A stretch of 15,526 nucleotides of DNA from Anaeroplasmataceae bacterium (GTDB lineage: Bacteria > Bacillota_I > Bacilli_A > Acholeplasmatales > JAEDCM01): assembly GCA_016294165.1 (NCBI GenBank), contig JAEDCM010000034.1, positions 1 to 15,526 of the forward strand, given 5' to 3'. The notes under the pieces were generated by a model, which was not told the origin of the DNA, did not search any database, and was given only the letters and a program-made list of their open reading frames with translations. The number at the start of each line of letters is the position of its first letter. Positions within the stretch are counted from its first letter, which is position 1. Of this stretch, positions 6,112-13,821 are shown in pieces. A program made the translations under genes and the position numbers.

Positions 6112-7095
6112 GTGGAAAAAATTAAAGTAAATTTAAGCTATAATACCTATAATCTTTTAATCCATGATATGGAATCATTTGCATTTGAAATAAAGAATAA
6201 TTTACCTAATAAGAATTTATTTTATAATACGGTTTGTAAAGGGATGTATTATATTTTAAAAAAGGAATCTGAGGATTTAAGAGAAAGATTGCATTCAATT
6301 TTAAATAATAATATACCTGATGGTATGATTAATGATATCCTAACTAGTATTGAAGATTTATATAATTACAAAAATGAAGATAAAACTAATAGAAGTCATG
6401 GATATTACATTTCATTTAGACCTCAAAAATCATTAATAAGTATGTATGAGGAAATTGAGAGTTTTGAATTAAGAAATCAAACAATAAGTAATTATTATAG
6501 AAATCTGTTTAATGCCTATGCAAAGCTTCCTCAGGATGAAAGGGAAAGAATTGTTTTTAATGATCAGCTTAAGATAATCGAATCAGCCATCAAAAATAAA
6601 AAAACATTATTAGTTAATATTGGGAACAATAAGCATGAATTAATACCATATATGGTTGTAAGAACAAACGATGAGTTGTATAACTATCTTATCGCTGGAA
6701 TTAGAGGAAAAGATAATAAGATAAAGTTTTTCTCATTACATCTTTATAAATGCTATAGTGTTATAAAAACAAAAAATAATTATTCCTTAAGCATTGATGA
6801 AGAAAATAGTTTTAATAAAATGATTGAATGTGGTCCAAGAAATATTGAAAGAAGATGTTTCATTTCAAAAATAAAATTGACTCAAAAAGGGCAAAGCTTT
6901 TTTAGAAAGTTTTATCTAAATAGGCCAATACCAGAAAAAATTGAGGATGATATTTACACATTTAATTGCTCAGGGGATGAATTAGTTACTTATTTTTCGC
7001 GTTTTGGAAGTGCAGCAATGATATTAGAACCGGTATTTTTAAGAAATCAAATGGTTAATTTTCATAGAAAAGCTTATAATAATTATAAAAAATAA
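6112..7095 (+). CDS. WYL-domain protein with probable ribbon-helix-helix N-terminus
   Basis: This 327-residue protein is a putative ligand-responsive regulator. Residues about 1-50 read as a ribbon-helix-helix: strand KIKVNLS, helix TYNLLIHDMESFAF, a turn, then helix KNLFYNTVCKGMYYI. Residues about 155-220 fit the WYL fold: the AIKNKKTLLVNI strand, ELIPYMVV, LYNYLIAGI (the W-Y-L core, here N-Y-L) and FSLHLYKCYSVI. The end, MILEPVFLRNQMVNFHRKAY, matches the usual C-terminal extension of WYL proteins. WYL domains bind nucleic acids or nucleotide-like ligands, and RHH-WYL architecture is known from the WYL1 accessory protein of type VI-D CRISPR loci; no cas gene or array is present here. GTG 6112 is chosen because AGGAAG (6098-6103) precedes it by 8 bases; GTG 6103 would overlap that site. 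Divergence from rtcB suggests it regulates the ligase. Confidence 0.75.
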   Translation: MEKIKVNLSYNTYNLLIHDMESFAFEIKNNLPNKNLFYNTVCKGMYYILKKESEDLRERLHSILNNNIPDGMINDILTSIEDLYNYKNEDKTNRSHGYYISFRPQKSLISMYEEIESFELRNQTISNYYRNLFNAYAKLPQDERERIVFNDQLKIIESAIKNKKTLLVNIGNNKHELIPYMVVRTNDELYNYLIAGIRGKDNKIKFFSLHLYKCYSVIKTKNNYSLSIDEENSFNKMIECGPRNIERRCFISKIKLTQKGQSFFRKFYLNRPIPEKIEDDIYTFNCSGDELVTYFSRFGSAAMILEPVFLRNQMVNFHRKAYNNYKK

Positions 7096-7117
7096 TTGAT
7101 TTTTTTAAAATTTATTA

Positions 7118-7146
7118 TTGACATATAAAAATGAAAGTCTTAAAAT
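7118..7146 (+). promoter_or_regulatory. trp operon promoter
   Basis: A consensus TTGACA (7118-7123), a 17-bp spacer and TAAAAT (7141-7146) give a strong constitutive-looking promoter, with transcription expected near 7153. It lies just upstream of the T-box leader, so control should be exerted after initiation. Confidence 0.85.
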
Positions 7147-7152
7147 TTTAAT

Positions 7153-7433
7153 ATAAATTAATAGCTAAACCGTTGATATGGAGATAAAACATATTTAGCG
7201 CTTAAAGAGAGCAGGGGTTGGTGGAAGCCTTGTAGTATGCGGATTTGTAAATGGACCATAGAGGGAGTAATGAAAAAGTTTAGGCTTTAGTATCTTACTA
7301 CGTTAGTGCTTACGTTAGTAGCAAAAGATGTGATGGCATCTTATAAAGAGCTATAGTTTTTTCTATAGAATCATGGTGGTACCGCGGGTATTGTAGTTAA
7401 CTCGTCCTTGAATTTTTCAGGGGCGATTTTTTT
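7153..7433 (+). ncRNA. T-box leader (tRNA-Trp riboswitch) of the trp operon
   Basis: The leader fills the gene-free stretch before trpE. Stem I spans about 7163-7286, closed by CTAAAC (7165-7170) with GTTTAG (7278-7283), and its 3' side carries the specifier codon TGG at 7252-7254, matching tRNA-Trp. Further hairpins follow, including AAGATG/CATCTT (7325-7342) and CTATAG/CTATAG (7351-7368). The conserved T-box TGGTGGTACCGCG is at 7374-7386; its TGGT (7377-7380) should pair with the uncharged tRNA 3' end. When tRNA-Trp is uncharged, antiterminator formation lets transcription enter the operon; when it is charged, the terminator at 7403-7433 forms. The mechanism is established for this RNA class; the helices were drawn by eye. 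Confidence 0.95.
7403..7433 (+). terminator. T-box regulated terminator
   Basis: Positions 7403-7412 and 7416-7425 form a 10-bp stem with three G-U pairs and a 3-base loop, followed by seven Ts (7427-7433). It is the conditional terminator of the trp leader, 18 bases before the trpE start and in competition with the antiterminator that includes the T-box sequence. Confidence 0.9.
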
Positions 7434-7451
7434 GTTTTAGGAGGTAAAAAT

Positions 7452-8912
7452 ATGAAACCTAGTTTAAATGAAGTAATGAATATGAAGGGTTATACAGTTT
7501 GCCCGATTTATAAAGAAATATTATGTGATACGACAACTCCGATAAGAGTTTTAAAAAATCTAAAGGCGGTTAGTAAAAAACATTATTTGTTAGAATCGGT
7601 CGCAGAAGGAAAATGGAGTAGATACTCATTTTTAGGTTATGATCCTATTTTAGAAATTAAATGCAAAGATAATATGGTTACTATCAAAAAGGACAATATC
7701 GAGAATGTGTTTTATTCAAATAATCCGATGGGTGAAATAAGAAAGATTATTAGCCCATATAAGGCTCCTTATATTGAAGGGTTACCAGATTTTACAGGTG
7801 GTCTTGTTGGCTATGCGTCCTATGATACTATTAAATATGCCGAGCCTATTTTAAAACTTAAATCTGATGATGAAGCTAATTTTGATGATTATCATTTTAT
7901 GTTATTTGATAAAGTTATTGCTTTTGATAATTACAGGCAAAAGATTATTTTGATAGTTAATATTAAACTAGATGATATTAATACTAATTATCACAAGGCA
8001 TTAGCTGAACTTGAGAATTTATCATATTTGCTTAAGGTCGATTTAAAACCGGAAATCCTTAATAACAAAATAACTGAGCCAATAGTAGCTCATGATACAT
8101 TTGAAAGCTATTCAAAAAGCATTGAAAAAATAAAAAAGCATATTATTGATGGTGATATATTTCAATGTGTTTTTTCAAGAAGATTTAGAGGAAAAATGCA
8201 AGGGGATTTATTTAACACTTATCGAATATTAAGAACCTTAAATCCAAGCCCATATATGATTTATATTGATACAGGTGACGTTCAAATATCTGGTGCAAGT
8301 CCCGAGACATTAGTGAAAAAGGATGGAGATGTACTTCAAACCTTCCCTATTGCCGGGACAAGGCCAAGGGGAAAGGATGAGAAGGAAGATTTAATGCTTG
8401 AAGATTCTTTAAGAAAAGATGAAAAAGAACTTGCAGAGCATAATATGCTTGTGGATTTAGGAAGAAATGATATTGGAAAGATTTCTAAATTTGGAAGTGT
8501 TGAGGTTGTAAACTATCAGTATATTCAAAAATTTAGTCATGTTATGCATATAACATCAACAGTAAATGGAATTATCAAAGATAATTTAGATGCCATAGAT
8601 GCACTTCAATCGGTTCTTCCAGCAGGAACCCTTAGTGGAGCACCAAAGATTAGAGCCTGTCAGATTATCGATGAATTAGAGCCAGTTAGAAGAGGAATTT
8701 ATGGTGGTGCAATCGGGTATATCGATTTTAGAGGAAATTTAAATACTTGCATATGTATCCGTACCGCTATTAAAAAAGGCGATGATGTTTATGTTCAAGC
8801 TGGTGGTGGAATTGTTCTTGACTCAGTACCAGAAAACGAATATCAAGAAACAGAAAATAAAGCTCGTGCAGTATTAAAAGCTTTGGAAATGTCAGAAGGT
8901 GAGCTAATATGA
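7452..8912 (+). CDS. trpE: Anthranilate synthase component I
   Basis: TrpE (486 residues) converts chorismate and ammonia to anthranilate, the first committed step of tryptophan synthesis, taking ammonia from the glutaminase TrpG encoded next. The N-terminal LLES (46-49) and KWSRYSFLG belong to the tryptophan feedback site. The chorismate-binding half shows DGDIFQCVFSRRF, NPSPYMIYID, SGASPETLV, PIAGTRPRG, ENKAR-type ends, HNMLVDLGRNDIG, LPAGTLSGAPKIRA and YGGAIGYIDFRGNLNTCI, all signature stretches of the family. The length is normal. AGGAGG (7439-7444) precedes ATG 7452 by 7 bases, and the T-box terminator lies immediately upstream. The stop overlaps the trpG start as ATGA, implying coupled translation and balanced subunits. 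The LLES feedback motif suggests allosteric control in addition to T-box control. Confidence 0.97.
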   Translation: MKPSLNEVMNMKGYTVCPIYKEILCDTTTPIRVLKNLKAVSKKHYLLESVAEGKWSRYSFLGYDPILEIKCKDNMVTIKKDNIENVFYSNNPMGEIRKIISPYKAPYIEGLPDFTGGLVGYASYDTIKYAEPILKLKSDDEANFDDYHFMLFDKVIAFDNYRQKIILIVNIKLDDINTNYHKALAELENLSYLLKVDLKPEILNNKITEPIVAHDTFESYSKSIEKIKKHIIDGDIFQCVFSRRFRGKMQGDLFNTYRILRTLNPSPYMIYIDTGDVQISGASPETLVKKDGDVLQTFPIAGTRPRGKDEKEDLMLEDSLRKDEKELAEHNMLVDLGRNDIGKISKFGSVEVVNYQYIQKFSHVMHITSTVNGIIKDNLDAIDALQSVLPAGTLSGAPKIRACQIIDELEPVRRGIYGGAIGYIDFRGNLNTCICIRTAIKKGDDVYVQAGGGIVLDSVPENEYQETENKARAVLKALEMSEGELI

Positions 8913-9469
8913 TTTTAATAATTGATAATTATGATTCTTTTACCTATAATTTATATCAATATATCGGTTCTATTAATCAGGATATTTTAACAATAAGAAA
9001 TGATGAAATGACAGTAGATGATATTTTAGAATTAAATCCTAGTCATATCGTAATTTCTCCTGGCCCTGGAGAGCCAAGTGAAGCGGGAATTATTGAAGAA
9101 TTAGTAAAGAAAAATAAGAGTATTCCTCTTCTTGGTGTATGTTTAGGACATCAAGCAATTTGTGAAGCCTTTGGATCAAAAATCATTCATGCTCCACAAA
9201 TCATGCATGGTAAAAGGGATATTGTAAGCATTTCTAATGATAATCAATTATTTAAAGGATTATCTAATAAAATTGAGGTAGCTAGATATCATAGTTTAGT
9301 GGCCACGGATATCCCAGATTGTTTAGAAGTTATTGCTAAAGATAAAAATGGTTTAGTTATGGCAGTAATGCATAAAGAATATAAAATATTTGGAGTACAA
9401 TTTCATCCAGAGTCAATCATGACACCTGAAGGAATGAGAATTTTAAAGAATTTTTTGGAGGAAAATTAA
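8909..9469 (+). CDS. trpG: Anthranilate synthase component II (glutamine amidotransferase)
   Basis: TrpG (186 residues) is the class I glutaminase that releases ammonia from glutamine for TrpE. It has the NYDSFTYNLYQYI opening, the oxyanion loop SPGPGEPSEAG (50-60), the nucleophile C78 in GVCLGHQ, and the catalytic H166/E168 pair in QFHPES. It is a single-domain protein, not fused to TrpD as in enterobacteria. ATG 8909 overlaps the trpE stop by four bases and follows AAGGTGAG (8896-8903). Many Bacillota share one such subunit with para-aminobenzoate synthesis (PabA role). Its placement inside the trp operon argues for a main role with TrpE, although sharing with PabB cannot be excluded. Confidence 0.96.
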   Translation: MILIIDNYDSFTYNLYQYIGSINQDILTIRNDEMTVDDILELNPSHIVISPGPGEPSEAGIIEELVKKNKSIPLLGVCLGHQAICEAFGSKIIHAPQIMHGKRDIVSISNDNQLFKGLSNKIEVARYHSLVATDIPDCLEVIAKDKNGLVMAVMHKEYKIFGVQFHPESIMTPEGMRILKNFLEEN

Positions 9470-9470
9470 A

Positions 9471-10484
9471 ATGGATAATAAAATGATATTAGAAAAAGTA
9501 TGCAATAGATTAGATTTAACATATGAAGAATGCTATGAAGCAATTGATTTAGTTATGAAGGGAAAACTTGACCCAAATTATGTCGCAGCATTATTAACTG
9601 CTTTGAAAATGAAAGGCGAATCAATAACTGAAATCAAAGCATGTGCAATGGCTATGAGAGATAACGCCACAACTATTGATAATGCTAGTGATGCAATTGA
9701 TATCGTTGGGACTGGTGGAGATAATGCTCAAACATTCAACATTTCAACTATTTCTTCATTTATCATTGCGGCAAGTGGAATAAAAGTTGCCAAGCATGGA
9801 AACAGAAGTGTATCATCATTATGTGGAGCTGCTGATTGTTTTGAGGCTTTAGGAGTAAATATTAATACTACAAGTCCCCAAGCAAAAGAGATTTTAGATA
9901 AAACAAATATGGTTTTTCTATTTGCCCAAATCTATCATTCATCAATGAAAAATGTTGCGCCTATTCGTAAGGCTTTAGGAGTAAGAACAATCTTCAATAT
10001 TTTAGGGCCACTTACAAATCCGGGAAAGGTGAATAATATTATTTTAGGAGTATACGATGAAAAACTTTTAGATGTAATGGCTAATGTATGTAAAGAAATG
10101 GGATTAAAAAAGGCTGTAATTGTTCATGGTGAGGATGGTCTTGATGAGGTAACCCTTACAACAACTACTAAAATGGTTATTCTTAAGGATGGAGAAATTA
10201 CTCGATTTACTTTTGATCCTCATTCATATGGATTTCATTTATGCACAAGAAAGGATTTAAAGGGTGGAACAGTTTTTGAAAATAAAGAAATAGCTTTAGG
10301 AATTTTAGATGGTAGTATTAAAGGACCTAAGAGAGATTGTGTAGTTATTAATTCCGCAATTGCTATTTATTTAATGAAGGATGATTATACATTAGATGAT
10401 GCAATTAAAGAAGCTGAGTTAATGATTGATAGTAAGAAAGCTTTAGAAAAATTAAATGAATATGTAAGGATTAGTAATTTATGA
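9471..10484 (+). CDS. trpD: Anthranilate phosphoribosyltransferase
   Basis: TrpD (337 residues) transfers the phosphoribosyl group of PRPP to anthranilate. The PRPP-binding signature GTGGD is at residues 80-84, followed by TFNIST and the KHGNRSVSS loop (108-116) that holds phosphate and anthranilate. HHSSMKNVAPIRKALGVRTIFN-like residues and LGPLTNP follow, all typical of the family (here the first residues are YHSSMKN). The length is standard. The start at 9471 is one base after the trpG stop and has a good GGAGG at 9457-9461. The TGA stop overlaps the trpC ATG as ATGA. The protein contains no tryptophan. Confidence 0.97.
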   Translation: MDNKMILEKVCNRLDLTYEECYEAIDLVMKGKLDPNYVAALLTALKMKGESITEIKACAMAMRDNATTIDNASDAIDIVGTGGDNAQTFNISTISSFIIAASGIKVAKHGNRSVSSLCGAADCFEALGVNINTTSPQAKEILDKTNMVFLFAQIYHSSMKNVAPIRKALGVRTIFNILGPLTNPGKVNNIILGVYDEKLLDVMANVCKEMGLKKAVIVHGEDGLDEVTLTTTTKMVILKDGEITRFTFDPHSYGFHLCTRKDLKGGTVFENKEIALGILDGSIKGPKRDCVVINSAIAIYLMKDDYTLDDAIKEAELMIDSKKALEKLNEYVRISNL

Positions 10485-11257
10485 TTATAGATGATATTGT
10501 TAGTAAAACAAAAGAGCGATATATGGATAAAATTAAAAATATTGAAAAAATCAAAGAAATGGCATCACAAAGAGAAATTTCCAATCCTAATTTTTTCTAT
10601 GATGCGATAAAAAAGAAAGGTATTTCCTTTATATGTGAATGCAAAAAGGCGTCACCATCTAAAGGAATTATCAGTGAAGATTTTCCGTATTTAGATATCG
10701 CTTTAGAATATAATAAATGCGCGGATGTTATTTCTTGTTTAACAGAACCTTACTATTTTTTAGGCAAGGATGAATACTTAACAAATATTAAAAATGCTGT
10801 TTCCATTCCAGTATTAAGAAAAGATTTTATATTGTTTGAATATCAAATATATGAAGCTAAGGCTATAGGAGCCGATGCAATACTATTGATAGTTGCTATA
10901 TTAACTGATGAAGAATTACAAAATTATCTTAATCTAGCACATAGCATTGGTCTTGGTGTTTTAGTTGAAGCTCATGATGAGGATGAAATGAATAGAGCTA
11001 TTAAAGCTGGCGCTAAGGTTTTAGGAGTTAACAATAGAAATCTTAAGGATTTTACGGTTGATGTTGCTAATTCAATTGATTTACGAAAGAATGCACCTTC
11101 TGATATTATGTTTGTTAGTGAATCAGGAATTAAAACAAGAGAGGATATTGTTAAATTAGAGGAAAACAATGTGGACGCTGTTTTAATTGGTGAGACCCTA
11201 ATGAGAAGTAATAACATAAAAGATATGGTGAGTTTATTAAAATATGGTAAGAATTAA
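10481..11257 (+). CDS. trpC: Indole-3-glycerol phosphate synthase
   Basis: TrpC (258 residues) closes and decarboxylates CdRP to indole-3-glycerol phosphate on a TIM barrel. Key stretches are ECKKASPSKG (53-62, with the substrate-binding and catalytic E/K residues), VLRKDFILFEYQIYEA (111-126, catalytic K114), GLGVLVEAHDEDEM, LGVNNRNLKDF and FVSESGI for phosphate binding. It is a separate enzyme, not fused to TrpF. ATG 10481 overlaps the trpD stop, and AAGGA (10466-10470) stands 10 bases upstream. Its end overlaps the start of trpF by 14 bases, so the two must be translationally linked. There is no sign of truncation. Confidence 0.96.
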   Translation: MIIDDIVSKTKERYMDKIKNIEKIKEMASQREISNPNFFYDAIKKKGISFICECKKASPSKGIISEDFPYLDIALEYNKCADVISCLTEPYYFLGKDEYLTNIKNAVSIPVLRKDFILFEYQIYEAKAIGADAILLIVAILTDEELQNYLNLAHSIGLGVLVEAHDEDEMNRAIKAGAKVLGVNNRNLKDFTVDVANSIDLRKNAPSDIMFVSESGIKTREDIVKLEENNVDAVLIGETLMRSNNIKDMVSLLKYGKN

Positions 11258-11816
11258 AATATGTGGAATTAGAAATAAAGAGGATATTCAAATAATGAAT
11301 AAATACAAGCCTGATTATATTGGTTTTGTATTTGTAAATACTAGTAAACGATATGTAGATATCGATACTGCATATAATTGCAAAATGGCTTTAAATAAGG
11401 AAATTAAGGCTGTAGGTGTTTTTTTAGATGCTGATATAAGTTCAATAATAAATATTGTAAAAAGAGGGATAATTGATATAATTCAGCTTCATGGAAATGA
11501 AGATAGTGGTTATATCAAAAATCTTAAAGATATGGTGGACATTCCAATTATAAAAGCTTATAGAGAGGATGCTAATGCTGATTATTTATTGTTAGATAAT
11601 GTTAATCCAGGTAGTGGGAAAGTATTTGATTGGAATAAAATAAAGACAACTAAAAAGTATTTTTTAGCTGGAGGAATTAACATAAATAATGTTTTAGATG
11701 CTCTTAAATTAAATCCTTATGCTATTGATGTTTCAAGCGGTGTTGAGGTAAATGGATTTAAGGATGAAAAAAAGGTGGAAGAAATTATTAGGATGGTGAG
11801 AAAATATGAAGGGTAA
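11244..11816 (+). CDS. trpF: Phosphoribosylanthranilate isomerase
   Basis: TrpF (190 residues) performs the Amadori rearrangement of PRA to CdRP, the step before TrpC. It opens KICGIRNKED with the catalytic base C7, continues with GFVFVNTSKRYV, AVGVFLDA and IQLHGNED, and has the general acid D129 in GKVFDW, then LAGGININNV and AIDVSSGVE for phosphate binding. At 190 residues it is slightly short for the family, but every barrel element is recognisable. ATG 11244 lies inside trpC (14-base overlap) with GGTGAG at 11227-11232 as ribosome site. Its own end overlaps trpB by 11 bases. One of only three tryptophans encoded in the whole operon is here (W130). Confidence 0.95.
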   Translation: MVRIKICGIRNKEDIQIMNKYKPDYIGFVFVNTSKRYVDIDTAYNCKMALNKEIKAVGVFLDADISSIINIVKRGIIDIIQLHGNEDSGYIKNLKDMVDIPIIKAYREDANADYLLLDNVNPGSGKVFDWNKIKTTKKYFLAGGININNVLDALKLNPYAIDVSSGVEVNGFKDEKKVEEIIRMVRKYEG

Positions 11817-12987
11817 ATTTGGAGATTTTGGTGGACAATATATACCAGAGACACTAATGAATGCGGTTATTGAGCTTGAGAAGGCTTATGATAAATATAG
11901 CCATGATGAAGAATTTATTGAAGAATTAAATGATCTATATAAAAATTATGCGGGTAGACCATCAATGTTATATTATGCAAAAAAAATGACTGAGGATTTA
12001 GGTGGAGCAAAAATATATTTAAAAAGAGAAGATTTAAACCATACAGGATCGCATAAAATAAATAATGTATTAGGACAAATATTGCTTGCTAAAAAAATGG
12101 GTAAAAAGCGTGTAATTGCCGAAACTGGTGCTGGGCAACACGGCGTAGCTACGGCAACTGTTGCGGCCTTGATGGGATTAGAATGTGAAATATATATGGG
12201 ACTTGAGGACACTAAAAGACAAGCCTTGAATGTTTTTAGAATGGAGTTATTAGGAGCTAAGGTTCATCCGGTGACAAGTGGTACTGCAACATTAAAAGAT
12301 GCGGTTAATGAATGCTTAAGAGAATGGTCTTCAAGAATGGATGATACATTGTATGTTTTAGGTTCAGTAATGGGGCCTCATCCATTTCCGACAATCGTTC
12401 GTGATTTCCAAAAGGTTATTGGAAAAGAAATCAAAGAGCAGATCAATGAGATTGAAGGAAGAGATCCTGATTATGTTGTGGCATGTGTTGGTGGTGGAAG
12501 TAATGCCATGGGAGCATTCTATGAATTTATCAATGATAAAGAGGTAAATCTTGTTGGGTGTGAGGCGGCTGGAAAGGGTGTTGATACCGCTCTTACTGCT
12601 GCGACAATCAGTACAGGAAGTGTTGGAATTTTCCATGGAATGAAATCATTATTTTGCCAAGATAAATATGGACAGATTGCGCCTGTTTATTCAATAAGTG
12701 CAGGGTTAGATTATCCAGGAATTGGTCCGGAACATGCTAATTTATATGCGACTAAACGAGCTATGTATGTTCCTGTAACTGATGATGAGGCGGTTAGTGC
12801 ATTTCAGTATTTATCAAGAATTGAAGGGATTATTCCCGCCATCGAATCGGCTCATGCAGTAAGCTATGCAATGAAGCTTGCTAAAACCTTAGATAAGGAC
12901 AAAATAATTGTAATCAATATTTCTGGTCGAGGCGATAAGGATGTTGCCGCAATAGCTAGATATTTAGGAGTTGATATTCATGATTGA
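11806..12987 (+). CDS. trpB: Tryptophan synthase beta chain
   Basis: TrpB (393 residues) is the PLP enzyme that condenses indole with serine to give tryptophan, working in an alpha2-beta2 complex with TrpA, which channels indole to it. The opening FGDFGGQYIPETL is characteristic of the TrpB1 type. The PLP lysine is K84 in HTGSHKINN, the catalytic acid is E106 in AETGAGQHG, and the PLP phosphate loop is GGGSNAMG (229-236). RPSMLYYA, GPHPFPTIVRDFQ and the C-terminal NISGRGDKD complete the match. ATG 11806 overlaps trpF by 11 bases, with GGTGAG (11795-11800) five bases upstream. The TGA stop lies within the first codons of trpA, matching the usual coupling of the two subunits. Confidence 0.97.
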   Translation: MKGKFGDFGGQYIPETLMNAVIELEKAYDKYSHDEEFIEELNDLYKNYAGRPSMLYYAKKMTEDLGGAKIYLKREDLNHTGSHKINNVLGQILLAKKMGKKRVIAETGAGQHGVATATVAALMGLECEIYMGLEDTKRQALNVFRMELLGAKVHPVTSGTATLKDAVNECLREWSSRMDDTLYVLGSVMGPHPFPTIVRDFQKVIGKEIKEQINEIEGRDPDYVVACVGGGSNAMGAFYEFINDKEVNLVGCEAAGKGVDTALTAATISTGSVGIFHGMKSLFCQDKYGQIAPVYSISAGLDYPGIGPEHANLYATKRAMYVPVTDDEAVSAFQYLSRIEGIIPAIESAHAVSYAMKLAKTLDKDKIIVINISGRGDKDVAAIARYLGVDIHD

Positions 12988-13756
12988 TTTTAGTAAATAC
13001 TTTAATGGAAAAAAAGGCTTTATTCCTTTTGTAACCTGCGGTGATCCTTCAATTGATGATACTTATAATTTTGTTATTGAATTGATAAAGGCAGGGTCAA
13101 CATTAATTGAATTAGGTATTCCTTTTAGTGATCCAACAGCGGAAGGTAAAACAATTGAAAAAGCTGATGTTAGAGCGTTAAGTGCGGGTTGCACAACGGA
13201 TAAAATCTTTGATATGATTAAAAAAATTCGCGTTGATTATCCAGATTTTCCATTATTATTTATGACATATTGTAATCCAGTGCATACCTATGGTTATGAG
13301 AGATTTTTTAAAAAATGTCATGAGTTAAATATGGTGGGAATTATCATACCAGATTTGCCTTTTGAGGAAAAGGGGGAAATAAGTGAATACTGTAAGAAAT
13401 ATAATATTGCAAATATTTCTTTAATTGCGCCAACAAGCAAGGAAAGAATCAAAATGATTGCTAGTGAGGCGGAAGGCTTTGTTTATTTAGTTTCTAGCTT
13501 AGGAGTAACCGGAATGCGAAATAAAATTACAACTGATGTTGATGCGATTGCTAAAGAAATTAAAAAATATACAAATATTCCAGTTTGTGTTGGATTTGGA
13601 ATTAAATCAAAAGAGTCCGCAAAAGCCATGGTTAATGTAAGTGATGGAGCTATTATTGGTTCCGCAATTGTAAACATTATCGAGGAGCATAAAGAAAATA
13701 GTGCTAAATATGTATATGAATTTGCTTCATCAATTGTAGAAGCTATTAATAATTAA
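12980..13756 (+). CDS. trpA: Tryptophan synthase alpha chain
   Basis: TrpA (258 residues) splits indole-3-glycerol phosphate into glyceraldehyde-3-phosphate and indole, which passes to TrpB. It has FIPFVTCGDP, ELGIPFSDP with catalytic E44 (E. coli E49), PVHTYGYERF, GIIIPDLPFEE, LVSSLGVTGMR and VCVGFGIKS. The second catalytic acid, Asp60 in E. coli (ADG), is replaced by glutamate E55 in DPTAEGKTIE, and the following proline by lysine. A DPTAEG form occurs in other Bacillota as far as I recall, so this may be a functional variant. ATG 12980 is chosen over the upstream TTG 12971 because AGGAG (12966-12970) lies 9 bases before it and the product then opens MIDFSKYF. It overlaps trpB by 8 bases, and a strong terminator follows its stop directly. 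Confidence 0.96.
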   Translation: MIDFSKYFNGKKGFIPFVTCGDPSIDDTYNFVIELIKAGSTLIELGIPFSDPTAEGKTIEKADVRALSAGCTTDKIFDMIKKIRVDYPDFPLLFMTYCNPVHTYGYERFFKKCHELNMVGIIIPDLPFEEKGEISEYCKKYNIANISLIAPTSKERIKMIASEAEGFVYLVSSLGVTGMRNKITTDVDAIAKEIKKYTNIPVCVGFGIKSKESAKAMVNVSDGAIIGSAIVNIIEEHKENSAKYVYEFASSIVEAINN

Positions 13757-13779
13757 ATGCCACGATGGCATTTTTTTTT
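13755..13779 (+). terminator. trp operon terminator
   Basis: AAATGCCA (13755-13762) and TGGCATTT (13766-13773) form a perfect 8-bp stem with a CGA loop and run into nine Ts (13771-13779). The stem begins within the trpA stop codon, so the operon ends here. Confidence 0.93.
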
Positions 13780-13796
13780 AAAAATTAAAAAATATA

Positions 13797-13805
13797 TGAT
13801 ATAAT
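13797..13805 (+). promoter_or_regulatory. Extended -10 promoter of the def operon
   Basis: TGATATAAT is a perfect extended -10 (TG, one base, TATAAT at 13800-13805), a type that needs little -35 contact; the -35 position falls on the terminator T run. Transcription would start around 13812, right at the GGTGAT ribosome site, giving a leader of about 10 bases. Confidence 0.65.
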
Positions 13806-13821
13806 TTTTTTGGTGATATCT

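Noticed and set aside
6112..7095. CRISPR accessory (WYL1-like) role of the WYL protein
   Set aside because: No cas gene or regularly spaced repeat array is present in the window; the architecture alone is insufficient.
7087..7120. A/T-only hairpin after the WYL gene as terminator
   Set aside because: The stem would be AT pairs only and overlap the stop codon; in a region this AT-rich it is not distinguishable from chance.
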